The translations under genes were made by a program, and so were the position numbers. DNA of 64,000 nucleotides from Gemmatimonadales bacterium. Its GTDB lineage: Bacteria > Gemmatimonadota > Gemmatimonadetes > Gemmatimonadales > GWC2-71-9. Below are positions 55,274 to 64,000 of the stretch, one piece after another; position 1 is the first letter of the stretch, and each line of letters begins with the position of its first letter. The notes beneath the pieces are model-generated. The model saw nothing but the letters and a program-made list of their open reading frames with translations. It did not search any database and was not told the origin of the DNA. The stretch lies in assembly GCA_041390145.1 (NCBI GenBank), contig JAWKQM010000002.1, forward strand, positions 1-64,000, written 5' to 3'.

Positions 55274-56178
55274 CCCGTCCAGTCACCGCGAAGAAGAAAC
55301 CCACCCGGGCACACGAGCGCCTGGGCGCCCACGTGTCCACCCAGGGCGGGGTGCAGACCGCACCCGCCCGGGGCGTCGACATCGGCGCCACGGCCATCCA
55401 GATCTTTACCAAGACGCCCAACCAGTGGCGGGAACCGGTGCTCGACGAGGGCACCGTGACCGCGTTCCGGCGGGCGTACGAAGACAGTGGTATGAATGGG
55501 GTTGTGGCGCACGATTCGTACCTGATCAACCTCGCCTCCCCCGACCCTGCGCTAAGCGAGCGCTCCATCGCCTCTTTCGTGGCCGAACTGACCCGGTGTC
55601 ACCAGCTGGGGCTCGACGGGGTGGTGTCGCACCCAGGCAACTATCTCGACGACCGGGAGGCCGGCCTGCAACGGAATGCACGGGCCTACGCCAAGGCGCT
55701 GCGGGCAGCGCCCGGCGAGGTCATGGTCCTCCTCGAGACCACGGCGGGCACCGGCACCGCACTGGGAAGCCGATTCGACGAGCTTGCCGCATTGCGGGCA
55801 CTGATTCCCGACGACCTCCGCCACCGGATCGGCTTCTGCGCCGACACCTGCCATCTGTACTCCGCCGGGTACGACCTGGTGAACGCCTACGACGCCGTCT
55901 GGGAGGAGTGGGATCGCGTCATCGGCCTGGAACACCTGCGCTGCTTCCACCTGAACGATTCCAAGACCCCGTTCGACTCCCACAAGGACCGCCACGAGCT
56001 GATCGCGGAGGGGTCGCTGGGGGCCGAGCCATTCCGCCGGATCATGCGGGACGAGCGCTTCGGGGACATCATCAAGGTCCTCGAGACGCCCAAGGGGGAC
56101 GACATGGTCAGCAACGACCGCCGGATGCTCCGGAGGCTGCGGGCCTACGCCCGGGGGGGCCGAAAGCCGGTTCGTTGA
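55264..56178 (+). CDS. nfo: Endonuclease IV (AP endonuclease)
   Basis: This protein of about 304 residues is a TIM-barrel AP endonuclease for base-excision repair. Zinc ligands appear in GAHVST, VSHPGNY, LLETTAG, FCADTCHLYSAGYD, CFHLNDS and DRHELIAEGSLG. The ATG at 55264 is preferred over 55207, since homology begins at RLGAHVST. The first ten codons overlap the start of the divergent diguanylate cyclase gene. Confidence 0.96.
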   Translation: MKSSRPVTAKKKPTRAHERLGAHVSTQGGVQTAPARGVDIGATAIQIFTKTPNQWREPVLDEGTVTAFRRAYEDSGMNGVVAHDSYLINLASPDPALSERSIASFVAELTRCHQLGLDGVVSHPGNYLDDREAGLQRNARAYAKALRAAPGEVMVLLETTAGTGTALGSRFDELAALRALIPDDLRHRIGFCADTCHLYSAGYDLVNAYDAVWEEWDRVIGLEHLRCFHLNDSKTPFDSHKDRHELIAEGSLGAEPFRRIMRDERFGDIIKVLETPKGDDMVSNDRRMLRRLRAYARGGRKPVR

Positions 56179-56210
56179 CTCAGCCCCGTTGGGGAGGCCA
56201 TTTTTAGGGG

Positions 56211-56819
56211 ATGCGACTGAAATACGCTCTCCCCGCGGCGGCGGCACTGGCCCTGGCCACTCCCCAGGCGCCCCTGGCTGCCCAGGTCGAGGTTGCCGCA
56301 CTGCTCGGGGTGACCGGCAGTTCCTCGCTGGTGAACGACCAGATCGTTCAGGATATTGAGCTCAAGCCGGCGCTCGCGCCGACCTTTTTCCTCTCCGCCT
56401 CCCTCCCCGTGGCCACCAAGCTCCGCGCCAGCCTCGACCTCAGCTACGGGAGCAGCAGCGCCGACCTAGCCGAGAGTGGCGACGCGTCGACCGACATCGG
56501 CTCGATCGGTGTCCTGACGGCGGCGGCGGCCCTCAGCGGACCACTGGTGTCCCGGCTCGGCTGGCGGCTCAGCCTGGGTATCCTGCAGTACATGCCGTCG
56601 CAGGATTCCGGCGTGTTCCGCGATGGCGTACCACTCGCCGCGCTCTTCGGCGCGGGGCTCGACTGGCGTCAACCGCTGTCGGACCGCTGGACCGGACTGA
56701 TCGGCCTTCGATACGACTTCCATCTCTTCACCACGCCCGTCCTCGAGACCGCCGGATTCTCCGGCTCGCAGCAGGTCTCCCGGTTCGGGGTCGCGCTTGG
56801 CGCAGGCTGGGTTCCATGA
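56211..56819 (+). CDS. Putative outer-membrane beta-barrel protein
   Basis: This 202-residue protein has a signal peptide ending APLAAQ and then alternating hydrophobic strands with Gly and aromatic girdles, ending FGVALGAGWVP as an OmpA- or opacity-like last strand. It is probably an eight-stranded barrel in the outer membrane. No specific family was recognised. It overlaps the metzincin lipoprotein gene (ATGA), so the two are made together. Confidence 0.65.
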   Translation: MRLKYALPAAAALALATPQAPLAAQVEVAALLGVTGSSSLVNDQIVQDIELKPALAPTFFLSASLPVATKLRASLDLSYGSSSADLAESGDASTDIGSIGVLTAAAALSGPLVSRLGWRLSLGILQYMPSQDSGVFRDGVPLAALFGAGLDWRQPLSDRWTGLIGLRYDFHLFTTPVLETAGFSGSQQVSRFGVALGAGWVP

Positions 56820-57472
56820 CCGCTCGACGCACCATTTCGCTCGCCCTGCTCGCCATGGCGGCGCTCTCCTGCTCGGAGGCGACGGCGCCGACGCGCGCGC
56901 CAAATTACGAGTGGCGGCTCTTCGGCCCCGAATTGGGTACGGACACCCTGAGCTTCCACTGGCCGGCGAGTATGCTCCCGGTCAAGATCTGGGTGGAAGA
57001 CTCGCTCGACATGCCGGCCCGGGTGCAGGAGGCCATCTCCGCCTGGAAGACGGTGTTCCTCTACGGGGAATACGACGCCGTCCTGGTGACCGACTCCTCG
57101 AGCGCCGACGTGGTGGTCCGCGTCACGACATTGCCTGCCAAGGCGCCCGCGACGGTGGCCCGCCTCAACACACTGTTCCCCGGCTGCGAGGGACTGACGG
57201 CAATCGACACCGCGGCCACGCGGTTCGAGCTCCAGCTCCCGGTCCGGATGTACCTGACGCCGCGCTACGACCCGACGCAGACCGACCTGACGGAGTGTTT
57301 CCGCATCACGGCCCGCCACGAGCTTGGCCACTCGCTCGGGCTCTTTCAGCACACCAGCGACACCCTCGACATCATGTACGGCCAGCCGGAAGCCACCGCG
57401 TTCAGCGAGCGCGACATCAACACGGCGCAGCTGCTGTCCCACTGGCCCGCCAACCTGATCCCGACCCGATGA
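56816..57472 (+). CDS. Metzincin-type metalloprotease lipoprotein
   Basis: This 218-residue protein has a lipobox (AALSC) and the zinc motif HELGHSLGLFQH (HExxHxxGxxH, about residues 168-179). A probable Met-turn (DIMYG, about 189) follows, as in matrixin-like metzincins. The N-terminal part has a mixed alpha/beta look. It is probably anchored to a membrane by lipidation. It is coupled to the upstream barrel gene and to maeB downstream by ATGA overlaps. The substrate is unknown. Confidence 0.85.
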   Translation: MTARRTISLALLAMAALSCSEATAPTRAPNYEWRLFGPELGTDTLSFHWPASMLPVKIWVEDSLDMPARVQEAISAWKTVFLYGEYDAVLVTDSSSADVVVRVTTLPAKAPATVARLNTLFPGCEGLTAIDTAATRFELQLPVRMYLTPRYDPTQTDLTECFRITARHELGHSLGLFQHTSDTLDIMYGQPEATAFSERDINTAQLLSHWPANLIPTR

Positions 57473-59757
57473 GCGATCGCACGCAGGACGCCCTCCGGTA
57501 CCACGAAGAGGGCCGGCCCGGCAAGATCCAAGTGGTCCCCACCAAGGCGACCAGCAACCAGCGCGATCTTTCCCTGGCCTACACGCCGGGCGTGGCGATC
57601 CCCTGCCTGGCCATCGCGGAGCGGCCGGAGGATGCCTACCGGTACACCGCCCGCGGCAACCTGGTCGCGGTCGTGTCCAACGGCACCGCCGTCCTTGGCC
57701 TCGGCGACATCGGTCCGCTCGCCGGCAAGCCGGTGATGGAGGGGAAGGGCGTCCTCTTCAAGACCTTCGCCGACATCGACGTCTTCGATCTCGAAATCAA
57801 CGCCAAGGAGCCGGACGACGTGATCCGGTTCTGCGAGGCGCTGGAGCCGACGGTCGGCGGCATCAACCTCGAGGACATCAAGAGCCCGGACTGTTTCTAC
57901 ATCGAGGAACGACTCCGCGCGTCGCTCTCGATTCCCGTGTTCCACGACGACCAGCACGGCACCGCGATCATCAGCGGTGCCGCGTTGCTCAACGGGCTGG
58001 ACGTCGTCGGAAAAAAGATTGACGAAGTGCGGTGCGTCTTCCTCGGCGCCGGCGCGGCGGCCATCGCCACCGCCGAGCACTACGTCCGGCTCGGCGTGCG
58101 TCGCGAGCACATTACGCTGGTCGACAAGATCGGCGTCATCAACTCGGGGCGCACCGACCTCGATCCGTACAAGCTGCGCTTCGTCCATGATCCGGCGCCG
58201 CAGACCCGCGCGGAGGCGATTGCCGGCGCCGATGTGTTCGTGGGATTGAGCGCCGCCCATGCCGTCCCCGCCGCCGAGATCGCGACGATGGCCCGCGACC
58301 TGCTGGTCTTCGCCCTGGCGAACCCCGATCCGGAAATCACGCCGGAAGAGGTCCGCGCGGTCCGCCCCGACGCCATCATCGCCACCGGCCGCACCGACTA
58401 TCCCAACCAGGTGAACAACGTCCTCGGGTTCCCCTTCATCTTCCGCGGCGCCCTGGACGTGCGGGCACGGGCGATCAACGAGGAGATGAAGATGGCGGCC
58501 ACGCGCGCCCTGGCGGCGCTGGCGCGCGAGGACGTGCCCGAGGTGGTGCTGCGCGCCTACGGCGTGGACCAGATCCACTTCGGCCGCGACTACCTCATTC
58601 CCAAACCCTTCGACCCCCGGGTGCTGCTCTGGGTCGCGCCGGCCGTCGCGTGGGCCGCGATCTCAAGTGGCGTGGCCACCCAGCCGCTCGATCTCGACGA
58701 ATATCGGCACAAGCTCGAGAGCCGGCTGAGCCGGGGCCGGGCGGTGATGCGCAGCCTCAGCAACCGGGCCTCGATGGAATTGCAGCGGGTGGCCATGACC
58801 GACGCCGAGGATCCCCGGATCCTCCGGGCGGCGCGCATCATCCGCGACGAAGGGTCCGCGCAGCCCATCCTCGTTGGCCACGCCGCCGAAATCGCCGCCA
58901 GCGCCGAGGCGCTCGGCATGTCGCTCGAGGGGATGGAGATCGCGGACCCGTACACCTCACCGAAGCGGGCCGCGTACGCACAACAGCTCTGGGCGCGACG
59001 GCGGCGGCGGGGCATCACCGAGGGCGAGGCCCTCCGCCGGATGCGGCTCTCCGCCTATTTCGGTGCCGGCATGGTGGCGGCCGGCGACGCCGACGCCCTG
59101 GTGGTCGGGGAAAACCAGCACTACCCGGACGCGATCAAGCCGGCCATGCGGGTCATTGGCGCGGAGCCGGGCAAGGCCGTGGCGGGGATCTACATGATGG
59201 TCTTTCAGGGCGAGACCATCTTCCTGGCCGACTGCACCGTCAACATCGATCCCGACAGCCAGCGGCTGAAGCAGATCGCCCTGGCCACCGGCGCCTTTGT
59301 GCGGAAGCTCGGCATCGAGCCCCGGATCGCGATGCTGTCGTTCTCGAACTTCGGGTCCGTGAAGCACCCCGCCTCCCGCAAGGTGTGGGAGGCGGTGGCC
59401 ATGCTGCACCAGGAGTACCCGCAGCTGCACGTGGACGGCGAGATGCAGGCGGACACCGCCCTCGTCGAGTCGATCCTGAACCGGTACTACCCCAACAGCC
59501 GGCTGGGCGGCAAGGCCAACGTCCTCATCTTCCCGGAGTTGAGCGGGGCGAACATCTGCTACAAACTGCTGAGCAACCTGGCCGGGGCGCAGGCCATCGG
59601 CCCCATCCTCGTCGGCATGGCAGCCCCGGTGCATGTGCTGCAGCGCGGCTCCGACGTCGACGCCATCGTCAACCTGACCGTCATCGCCGCCGTCGATGCG
59701 CAGGAGCGGGCGCGCGCCACCGGCGCCCGCCCCGCGCCGGCGCTGATCGCAACCTGA
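57469..59757 (+). CDS. maeB: NADP-dependent malic enzyme with phosphotransacetylase-like domain
   Basis: This 762-residue MaeB converts malate to pyruvate and CO2. The malic enzyme part (about residues 1-430) has SLAYTPGVAIPC, GGINLEDI, FHDDQHGTAII and GAGAAAIATA for NADP. The C-terminal part (about 440-755) resembles phosphotransacetylase (ENQHYPDAIKPAM, VLIFPELSGANICYK) and is usually regulatory. Its start overlaps the metzincin stop. With pckA next, it forms a C4-C3 conversion pair. Confidence 0.96.
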   Translation: MSDRTQDALRYHEEGRPGKIQVVPTKATSNQRDLSLAYTPGVAIPCLAIAERPEDAYRYTARGNLVAVVSNGTAVLGLGDIGPLAGKPVMEGKGVLFKTFADIDVFDLEINAKEPDDVIRFCEALEPTVGGINLEDIKSPDCFYIEERLRASLSIPVFHDDQHGTAIISGAALLNGLDVVGKKIDEVRCVFLGAGAAAIATAEHYVRLGVRREHITLVDKIGVINSGRTDLDPYKLRFVHDPAPQTRAEAIAGADVFVGLSAAHAVPAAEIATMARDLLVFALANPDPEITPEEVRAVRPDAIIATGRTDYPNQVNNVLGFPFIFRGALDVRARAINEEMKMAATRALAALAREDVPEVVLRAYGVDQIHFGRDYLIPKPFDPRVLLWVAPAVAWAAISSGVATQPLDLDEYRHKLESRLSRGRAVMRSLSNRASMELQRVAMTDAEDPRILRAARIIRDEGSAQPILVGHAAEIAASAEALGMSLEGMEIADPYTSPKRAAYAQQLWARRRRRGITEGEALRRMRLSAYFGAGMVAAGDADALVVGENQHYPDAIKPAMRVIGAEPGKAVAGIYMMVFQGETIFLADCTVNIDPDSQRLKQIALATGAFVRKLGIEPRIAMLSFSNFGSVKHPASRKVWEAVAMLHQEYPQLHVDGEMQADTALVESILNRYYPNSRLGGKANVLIFPELSGANICYKLLSNLAGAQAIGPILVGMAAPVHVLQRGSDVDAIVNLTVIAAVDAQERARATGARPAPALIAT

Positions 59758-59800
59758 CCTCACTCTACACGGAGGGGCGCCCCCGGCGTCCGCATCCCAC

Positions 59801-61363
59801 ATGACTTCCAGCACTGCCACGGAATCCCGCATTCTCGCCAACCTCGGCCCGGCAAAGCTCGTCGAGTACGCCATCCGGAGAGGCGAAGGCCACCTGACCG
59901 ATCGCGGGGCCTTCACCGCCGTCACGGTCCCCCACACCGGACGGTCGCCCAAGGACAAGTTCGTGGTGGAAGACAGCACGACCGCCGGTGCGGTGTGGTG
60001 GGACAAGAACGCCAAGATGTCCCCCGCACATTTTGAATTGCTGCAGGCTGACGTCGAGGCGCATCTCGCGGGCCATGACATCTTCCAGCAGGATCTCTTT
60101 GCCGGCGCGGACCCGACCTATCGGCTGCCCGTACGCTTCATGGGCCCGAACGCCTGGCAGATGCTCTTCGTCCGGAACATGTTCCTCCGGCCCACGCCGG
60201 CGGAGCTGGCCACCTTCCTCCCGGCGTTCCGGGTGCTGCACGCACCTGAGTTCCAGGCCGATCCGGCGCGCCATGGCACCGCGACCGGGACCTTCATCGC
60301 CCTCAACTTCGCGAAGCGGACGGTGCTCATCGGCGGCACCCGGTACGCCGGCGAACTCAAGAAGTCCATCTTCACCGTCCTCAACTGGCTCCTGCCCGAG
60401 CGCAACGTCTTCCCGATGCACTGCTCGGCCAACATCGGGCCGGCGGATGACGCGGCGATCTTCTTCGGGCTGTCTGGCACCGGCAAGACCACGCTCTCGG
60501 CCGACCCCACCCGCCGCCTCATCGGCGACGATGAGCACGGCTGGAGCGACCGGGGCGTCTTCAATTTCGAGGGTGGATGCTACGCCAAGGTCATCCGCCT
60601 GAGCGCGTCCGGCGAACCGGAAATCCACGCCGCCACCCAGATGTTCGGCACGGTGCTCGAGAACGTGGTGCTCGACCTCGACGATCGCTCCCCGATGTTC
60701 GACGAGGACACCATCACGGAGAACACCCGCGCCAGTTATCCGATCGACTACATCCCGAACCACGAGCCGGGCGGACAGGGCGGGCACCCCAAGACGGTCA
60801 TCTTCCTGACTGCCGATGCCTTCGGCGTCTTGCCGCCGATCGCGCGGCTCACGCCGAGGCAGGCGATGTACCACTTCCTCTCGGGCTATACCGCGAAAGT
60901 CGCGGGCACCGAGCGGGGGGTGACGGAGCCGACCGCCACCTTCTCCGCCTGCTTCGGCGCGCCGTTCCTGCCGAGGCATCCCGGTGTGTATGCCAAGATG
61001 CTGGGGGAGAAGCTTGCGGCGCACGGCGCCACCGTGTGGCTCGTGAACACCGGCTGGACCGGTGGTGCGTATGGCACCGGCTCACGGATGAAGCTGGCGC
61101 ACACCAGGAGGATGGTGGGCGCGGCCCTGGCCGGCGAACTCGACAACGCGACCTTCCGGAAGGATCCGGTCTTCGGCTTCGACGTCCCCACGGCGGTGCC
61201 GGAGGTGCCGGCCGGTCTGCTCGACCCTCGGAGCACCTGGCCCGACCCGGCGGCCTATGATGCGCAGGCCGCCAAGCTGGCGCGGATGTTCGCCGACAAC
61301 TTCGCGACCTTCGCCGCCGGCGTCGACGCCGACGTGGCCGCGGCTGGGCCGGCCACTGCCTGA
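59801..61363 (+). CDS. pckA: Phosphoenolpyruvate carboxykinase (ATP)
   Basis: This 520-residue enzyme turns oxaloacetate and ATP into phosphoenolpyruvate, CO2 and ADP. It has HTGRSPKDKF, the kinase 1a loop GLSGTGKTTLS, kinase 2 DDEHGW, and VNTGWTGGAYGTG near the C-terminus. The length and motifs match the ATP-dependent family. It follows maeB by 43 bases. Its last 107 bases overlap the annotated start of the HD gene. Confidence 0.97.
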   Translation: MTSSTATESRILANLGPAKLVEYAIRRGEGHLTDRGAFTAVTVPHTGRSPKDKFVVEDSTTAGAVWWDKNAKMSPAHFELLQADVEAHLAGHDIFQQDLFAGADPTYRLPVRFMGPNAWQMLFVRNMFLRPTPAELATFLPAFRVLHAPEFQADPARHGTATGTFIALNFAKRTVLIGGTRYAGELKKSIFTVLNWLLPERNVFPMHCSANIGPADDAAIFFGLSGTGKTTLSADPTRRLIGDDEHGWSDRGVFNFEGGCYAKVIRLSASGEPEIHAATQMFGTVLENVVLDLDDRSPMFDEDTITENTRASYPIDYIPNHEPGGQGGHPKTVIFLTADAFGVLPPIARLTPRQAMYHFLSGYTAKVAGTERGVTEPTATFSACFGAPFLPRHPGVYAKMLGEKLAAHGATVWLVNTGWTGGAYGTGSRMKLAHTRRMVGAALAGELDNATFRKDPVFGFDVPTAVPEVPAGLLDPRSTWPDPAAYDAQAAKLARMFADNFATFAAGVDADVAAAGPATA

Positions 61364-62636
61364 CCGGTTCGAGGTCGTCCGCGACCCGCTCTGGGATAAC
61401 ATCCGGCTGGACGGTGCTGCGCTTCGCGTGCTCGACACGCCCGCCGTCCAGCGACTCCGGTACGTCCGCCAGCTCGGCCACGCCTTCCTGGTCTATCCCG
61501 GCGCCACCCACTCCCGCTTCGAACACGCGCTCGGCGCCTATCACCTGACCAAATCGGCGCTGACGGCGCTCGCCGAGCGGGGAGAGCTTGATCCCGCCGG
61601 TGAGGACGACCGGCTCGCCGCGCGCCTGGCCGCCCTCCTCCACGACATCGGGCACTACCCCTTTTCCCACAGCCTCGAAGAGGCCGGCTTCCTCCATCAC
61701 GAGTCGCTCGGCGTCGCCAAGCTGACCCGTGGGGAACTGGGCGACGTGCTGGCCTCCATCGGGGGCCCCGGCCTGGCCGTCCGGATCGGCGAGCTGATCC
61801 GGGGCGAGAGCGCCAGTCCGCTCGGCGGCCTGATCAGCGGCTCACTGGATCTCGACAAGATCGAGTACCTGAGTCGGGACGCGCGGATGTGCGGCGTTCC
61901 CTATGGGGCGGTGGACGTCGATCGCCTGCTCGCCTCCCTCACGCTGGTCGAGAGCGGGCCGGGCCACTGGGAAATCGGGGTGCACGAGAAGGGGATCAGC
62001 GCGCTTGAATCGCTGCTCTTTGCCAAGTACCAGATGTACCGGAACGTGTACTGGCATCACGCGGTGCGAAGCGCGACCTGCATGTTCAAGCGGGCGGTCC
62101 GGCGCGCCGTGGCGGACGGTGTGCTGACGGCGGAAGGGATTGCGGAGGCCACCGACGGCAGCCTGATGACCGCGCTCCTCGCGGCCGATCCGACCGGACT
62201 CGCCGCACAGGTGCAGGAGCGCCGGCTGTTCAAGCGGGCACTCGACCTCCCGGCCAGCGACGTGCCCGACGATGTGCAGCCCTGGCTCTCGGATGACCCC
62301 AATCTCCTCGAACGTGTCGAGAATGCGTTGGCGGTCGAGGCGGGGCTGGCACCCGGACGCCTGCTCCTCGACTTTCCCGCCCGCGCGTCGATGCTGGCCG
62401 TGGATCTCCCCCTGCGCACACGGACCGGTGCCGTGGAGCGGCTCACCAATGCCGGGCGTGCGGGCCAGCTCGGTCTCCCGAGGGTGGCCGACGCCCTCTA
62501 CGAGAGCGCGCGCCGGCTCCGGGTGTTCACGGAGGGGCGCGCGTCGGCCAGGCTCGAAGGGCTGATGGACCTGATTGTGTTGCCGGCGGCCGAGGTGGTG
62601 AAGCGGCTGGACGCCGGCAAGCCGTTGCTGCGGTAG
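61257..62636 (+). CDS. HD-domain phosphohydrolase (dGTPase-like)
   Basis: This protein of about 420-459 residues has the HD motif set: THSRFEHALGAYHL (His), LHDIGHYPFSHSLE (HD), and DLDKIEYLSRDA (Asp), with metal ligands in the order H..HD..D. It resembles dNTP triphosphohydrolases and related HD phosphohydrolases. The start is uncertain. The only ATGs in frame, at 61257 and 61260, lie inside pckA. Homology begins near FEVVRDPLWDNI, just after the pckA stop. A CTG start near 61355 cannot be excluded. Confidence 0.85.
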   Translation: MMRRPPSWRGCSPTTSRPSPPASTPTWPRLGRPLPDRFEVVRDPLWDNIRLDGAALRVLDTPAVQRLRYVRQLGHAFLVYPGATHSRFEHALGAYHLTKSALTALAERGELDPAGEDDRLAARLAALLHDIGHYPFSHSLEEAGFLHHESLGVAKLTRGELGDVLASIGGPGLAVRIGELIRGESASPLGGLISGSLDLDKIEYLSRDARMCGVPYGAVDVDRLLASLTLVESGPGHWEIGVHEKGISALESLLFAKYQMYRNVYWHHAVRSATCMFKRAVRRAVADGVLTAEGIAEATDGSLMTALLAADPTGLAAQVQERRLFKRALDLPASDVPDDVQPWLSDDPNLLERVENALAVEAGLAPGRLLLDFPARASMLAVDLPLRTRTGAVERLTNAGRAGQLGLPRVADALYESARRLRVFTEGRASARLEGLMDLIVLPAAEVVKRLDAGKPLLR

Positions 62637-62646
62637 GGGACGGGTG

Positions 62647-62668
62647 GGGGCGCGCCGAGGCGCGCCCC
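62647..62668. terminator. Bidirectional hairpin between convergent genes
   Basis: GGGGCGCGCC (62647-62656) pairs perfectly with GGCGCGCCCC (62659-62668) around GA. It lies between the HD gene and the convergent permease gene and ends at the permease stop codon. The stem is very GC-rich with no T-run. Confidence 0.6.
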
Positions 62669-63897
62669 TACTCGTGCCGGATCGCCTCGATCGGCGAGAG
62701 GCGCGCCGCCCGCAGTGCAGGGTAGATCCCGAACACCACCCCCACCAGCACCGCCGCCGCGGCGGACACGGCGAGCGTCCCCCAGCTGAATGCCGCGTAG
62801 ACCGGCGCATCGAACCGCTGTCGCATCATCGCCGTGACCCCGAACGCCCCACCGAAGCCGAGCAACGTCCCGATCACCGATCCGAGGCCCGCAATCGTGA
62901 CCGACTCGAGCAGGAATTGCGCGAGGAGGTCGCGTCGACGGGCCCCGATGGCCTTCCGAACGCCGATTTCCCGCGTCCGCTCGGTCACGGAGGCGAGGAG
63001 GACGTTCATGATGCCGATGCCGCCCACCAGCAGGGCAATCCCGGTAATCGCACCGAGAAAGAGCTTGAACACCAGGATGGCGCGTTCGCTCTGGTTCACA
63101 CGCTGCATGTTGGTGTGCACACGCGCCTTCCGGGACCAGTCCGTGCCGTACCGGCCCGTCAGCCACCGCTCGACGCCGGCCCGGACCGCCGCCACGTCCT
63201 CGATACGCTCGGCCTGCAGGACGAGCGTCGGCGCCCGCGGCCTGGGCGTAGGGGCGAGCAGGACCGCCGCCAGATCAATCGGGGCATAGACACGCGGCAT
63301 CCGCTCCGGGCCGGTCTCCGCAAGCACGCCGACCACCTCGTAGTCCTGCCCCCGGATGCCGATGGGCCGCCCCACCGCGGCCGTGGCATCCCCGCCGCCG
63401 ATGGCGGCGCCAAACGCGTATGACACCGCCACCACCGGCACCCCAGCCGTCGCCTCCGCCGCGGTGAAGTACCGCCCGGCCGCGAAGCCCGGTTTCATCA
63501 CGTCCGCCTGACCCGGCAGGGTGGCAATGACCTCCACGGTGTCGCTGATCCCCCCAGGCAGCACGGCGGTGGCCGATCCGCTCAGCGTGAGCAGCCCTGC
63601 CGACACGTGGGAAATGGAGGCCATGATCGCCTCGGCGTCCACCCGGGTCAGGACGAGATAGTCGTCGAGCGGATATGCCTGGTTGTCGATGATCTCGGCG
63701 GTACGAGGTTCCAGCACGACCGACTGCAGGTCGGTGGTTGTGGCCAGCTGCTGTCGGCCAAACCGCTCCATCCCGTCCCCGAGCGTCAGGACGGCCACCA
63801 GCGCGGCAGCACCAATGACGATGCCGAGGGTGGACAGGGCGGTGCGGAGGGGATTGGCCCGAAGGGTTCCGAGCGCGATGGTCAGGGAGGCGGTCAT
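62668..63897 (-). CDS. MacB-like ABC transporter permease
   Basis: This 409-residue permease has an N-terminal helix (residues 20-40), a periplasmic MacB_PCD domain (about 45-260) and three C-terminal helices (about 285-395) with GGIGIMNVLLASVTERTREI. It ends ARLSPIEAIRHE, as in FtsX-domain permeases. It probably works with a LolD/MacB-type ATPase encoded outside the window to export or extract a lipid or peptide. Confidence 0.92.
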   Translation of the reverse strand: MTASLTIALGTLRANPLRTALSTLGIVIGAAALVAVLTLGDGMERFGRQQLATTTDLQSVVLEPRTAEIIDNQAYPLDDYLVLTRVDAEAIMASISHVSAGLLTLSGSATAVLPGGISDTVEVIATLPGQADVMKPGFAAGRYFTAAEATAGVPVVAVSYAFGAAIGGGDATAAVGRPIGIRGQDYEVVGVLAETGPERMPRVYAPIDLAAVLLAPTPRPRAPTLVLQAERIEDVAAVRAGVERWLTGRYGTDWSRKARVHTNMQRVNQSERAILVFKLFLGAITGIALLVGGIGIMNVLLASVTERTREIGVRKAIGARRRDLLAQFLLESVTIAGLGSVIGTLLGFGGAFGVTAMMRQRFDAPVYAAFSWGTLAVSAAAAVLVGVVFGIYPALRAARLSPIEAIRHE

Positions 63898-63950
63898 GGA
63901 ATGCCCGTACGCGAGCGGGGCTGGCCATGTTTCACAATGAGGCGTTCAGG

Positions 63951-64000
63951 CTAGTCGAGCGACTCGATCTTGACGACGATGGTGGTGATGTTGTCGAGGC
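63951..64000 (-). CDS. C-terminal end of a PP2C-type protein phosphatase (partial)
   Basis: Sixteen codons before the stop read LDNITTIVVKI then ESLD. DNIT followed by a hydrophobic strand is the last motif of PP2C Ser/Thr phosphatases, whose Asp binds metal. The rest is outside the window, so the assignment rests on this short motif. Confidence 0.55.
   Translation of the reverse strand, partial: LDNITTIVVKIESLD

Overview
The window is a high-GC bacterial chromosome segment with densely packed genes, many joined by ATGA or GTGA start-stop overlaps. The gene style fits a Gram-negative, respiring soil or sediment bacterium, most likely Gemmatimonadota or a close relative in the FCB group. Supporting features are signal peptides ending in AAQ, a secreted M28 peptidase and an S15-type hydrolase, a cytochrome b fused to cytochrome c, lipopolysaccharide glycosyltransfer, and TAnnTT-type -10 elements placed just before start codons. 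The phylum assignment is an inference from gene style, not from a marker gene.

Layout. 1-2618 (minus): sugar-phosphate operon HAD phosphatase, pgi, tkt (cut by the window edge). 2979-4904: Rieske protein and a cytochrome b/c fusion, a compact bc-type complex. 4945-27517: a region punctuated by three similar copies of the tRNA-Ile 3' end plus its terminator. The intact tRNA is at the right end, and remnants lie at 8178-8254 and 4945-5134. This is the geometry expected of elements inserted at a tRNA 3' end. Between the copies lie a peptidase E and a secreted S15-type hydrolase (5569-8155), then an accessory respiration block of about 19 kb. That block holds an 11-gene minus-strand operon (15512 down to 8271: DUF488, SufR-like regulator, Mrp ATPase, 12-TM haem-copper-like protein, DUF59, triple DUF2249, TIM barrel, DUF2249, cupin, DinB, FolD-like). 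Diverging from it is a CuA haem-copper oxidoreductase operon (coxB, coxA, SCO, CtaG-like), followed by a ClC channel and a nor operon (small membrane protein, diheme norC, norB, norQ, norD).

27605-43142 is core genome: typA, a CorC-like protein, pdxA, two periplasmic peptidyl-prolyl isomerases, mfd, BatA-like and DUF58 proteins, and an M28 peptidase. 43261-55273 holds a CMD-family protein, lepA, a six-gene coupled operon (GT9 heptosyltransferase, ROK kinase, PfkB kinase, a HATPase/STAS regulatory pair, a PLP sulfur-amino-acid enzyme), ftsE-ftsX-envC, and a diguanylate cyclase. 55264-64000 holds endonuclease IV, a beta-barrel/metzincin lipoprotein pair, maeB, pckA, an HD hydrolase, a MacB-like permease and the end of a PP2C phosphatase.

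The most interesting part is 8271-26954. It combines a canonical cNOR cluster, a second haem-copper enzyme that keeps all metal ligands but has Asn where oxygen reductases have the cross-linked Tyr, and a translationally coupled cassette of DUF2249, DUF59, Mrp and SufR-like proteins. The latter two operons are transcribed divergently from one perfect inverted repeat. The working hypothesis is a nitric-oxide reduction and response module with its own maturation and sensing genes, possibly carried on an island at tRNA-Ile.
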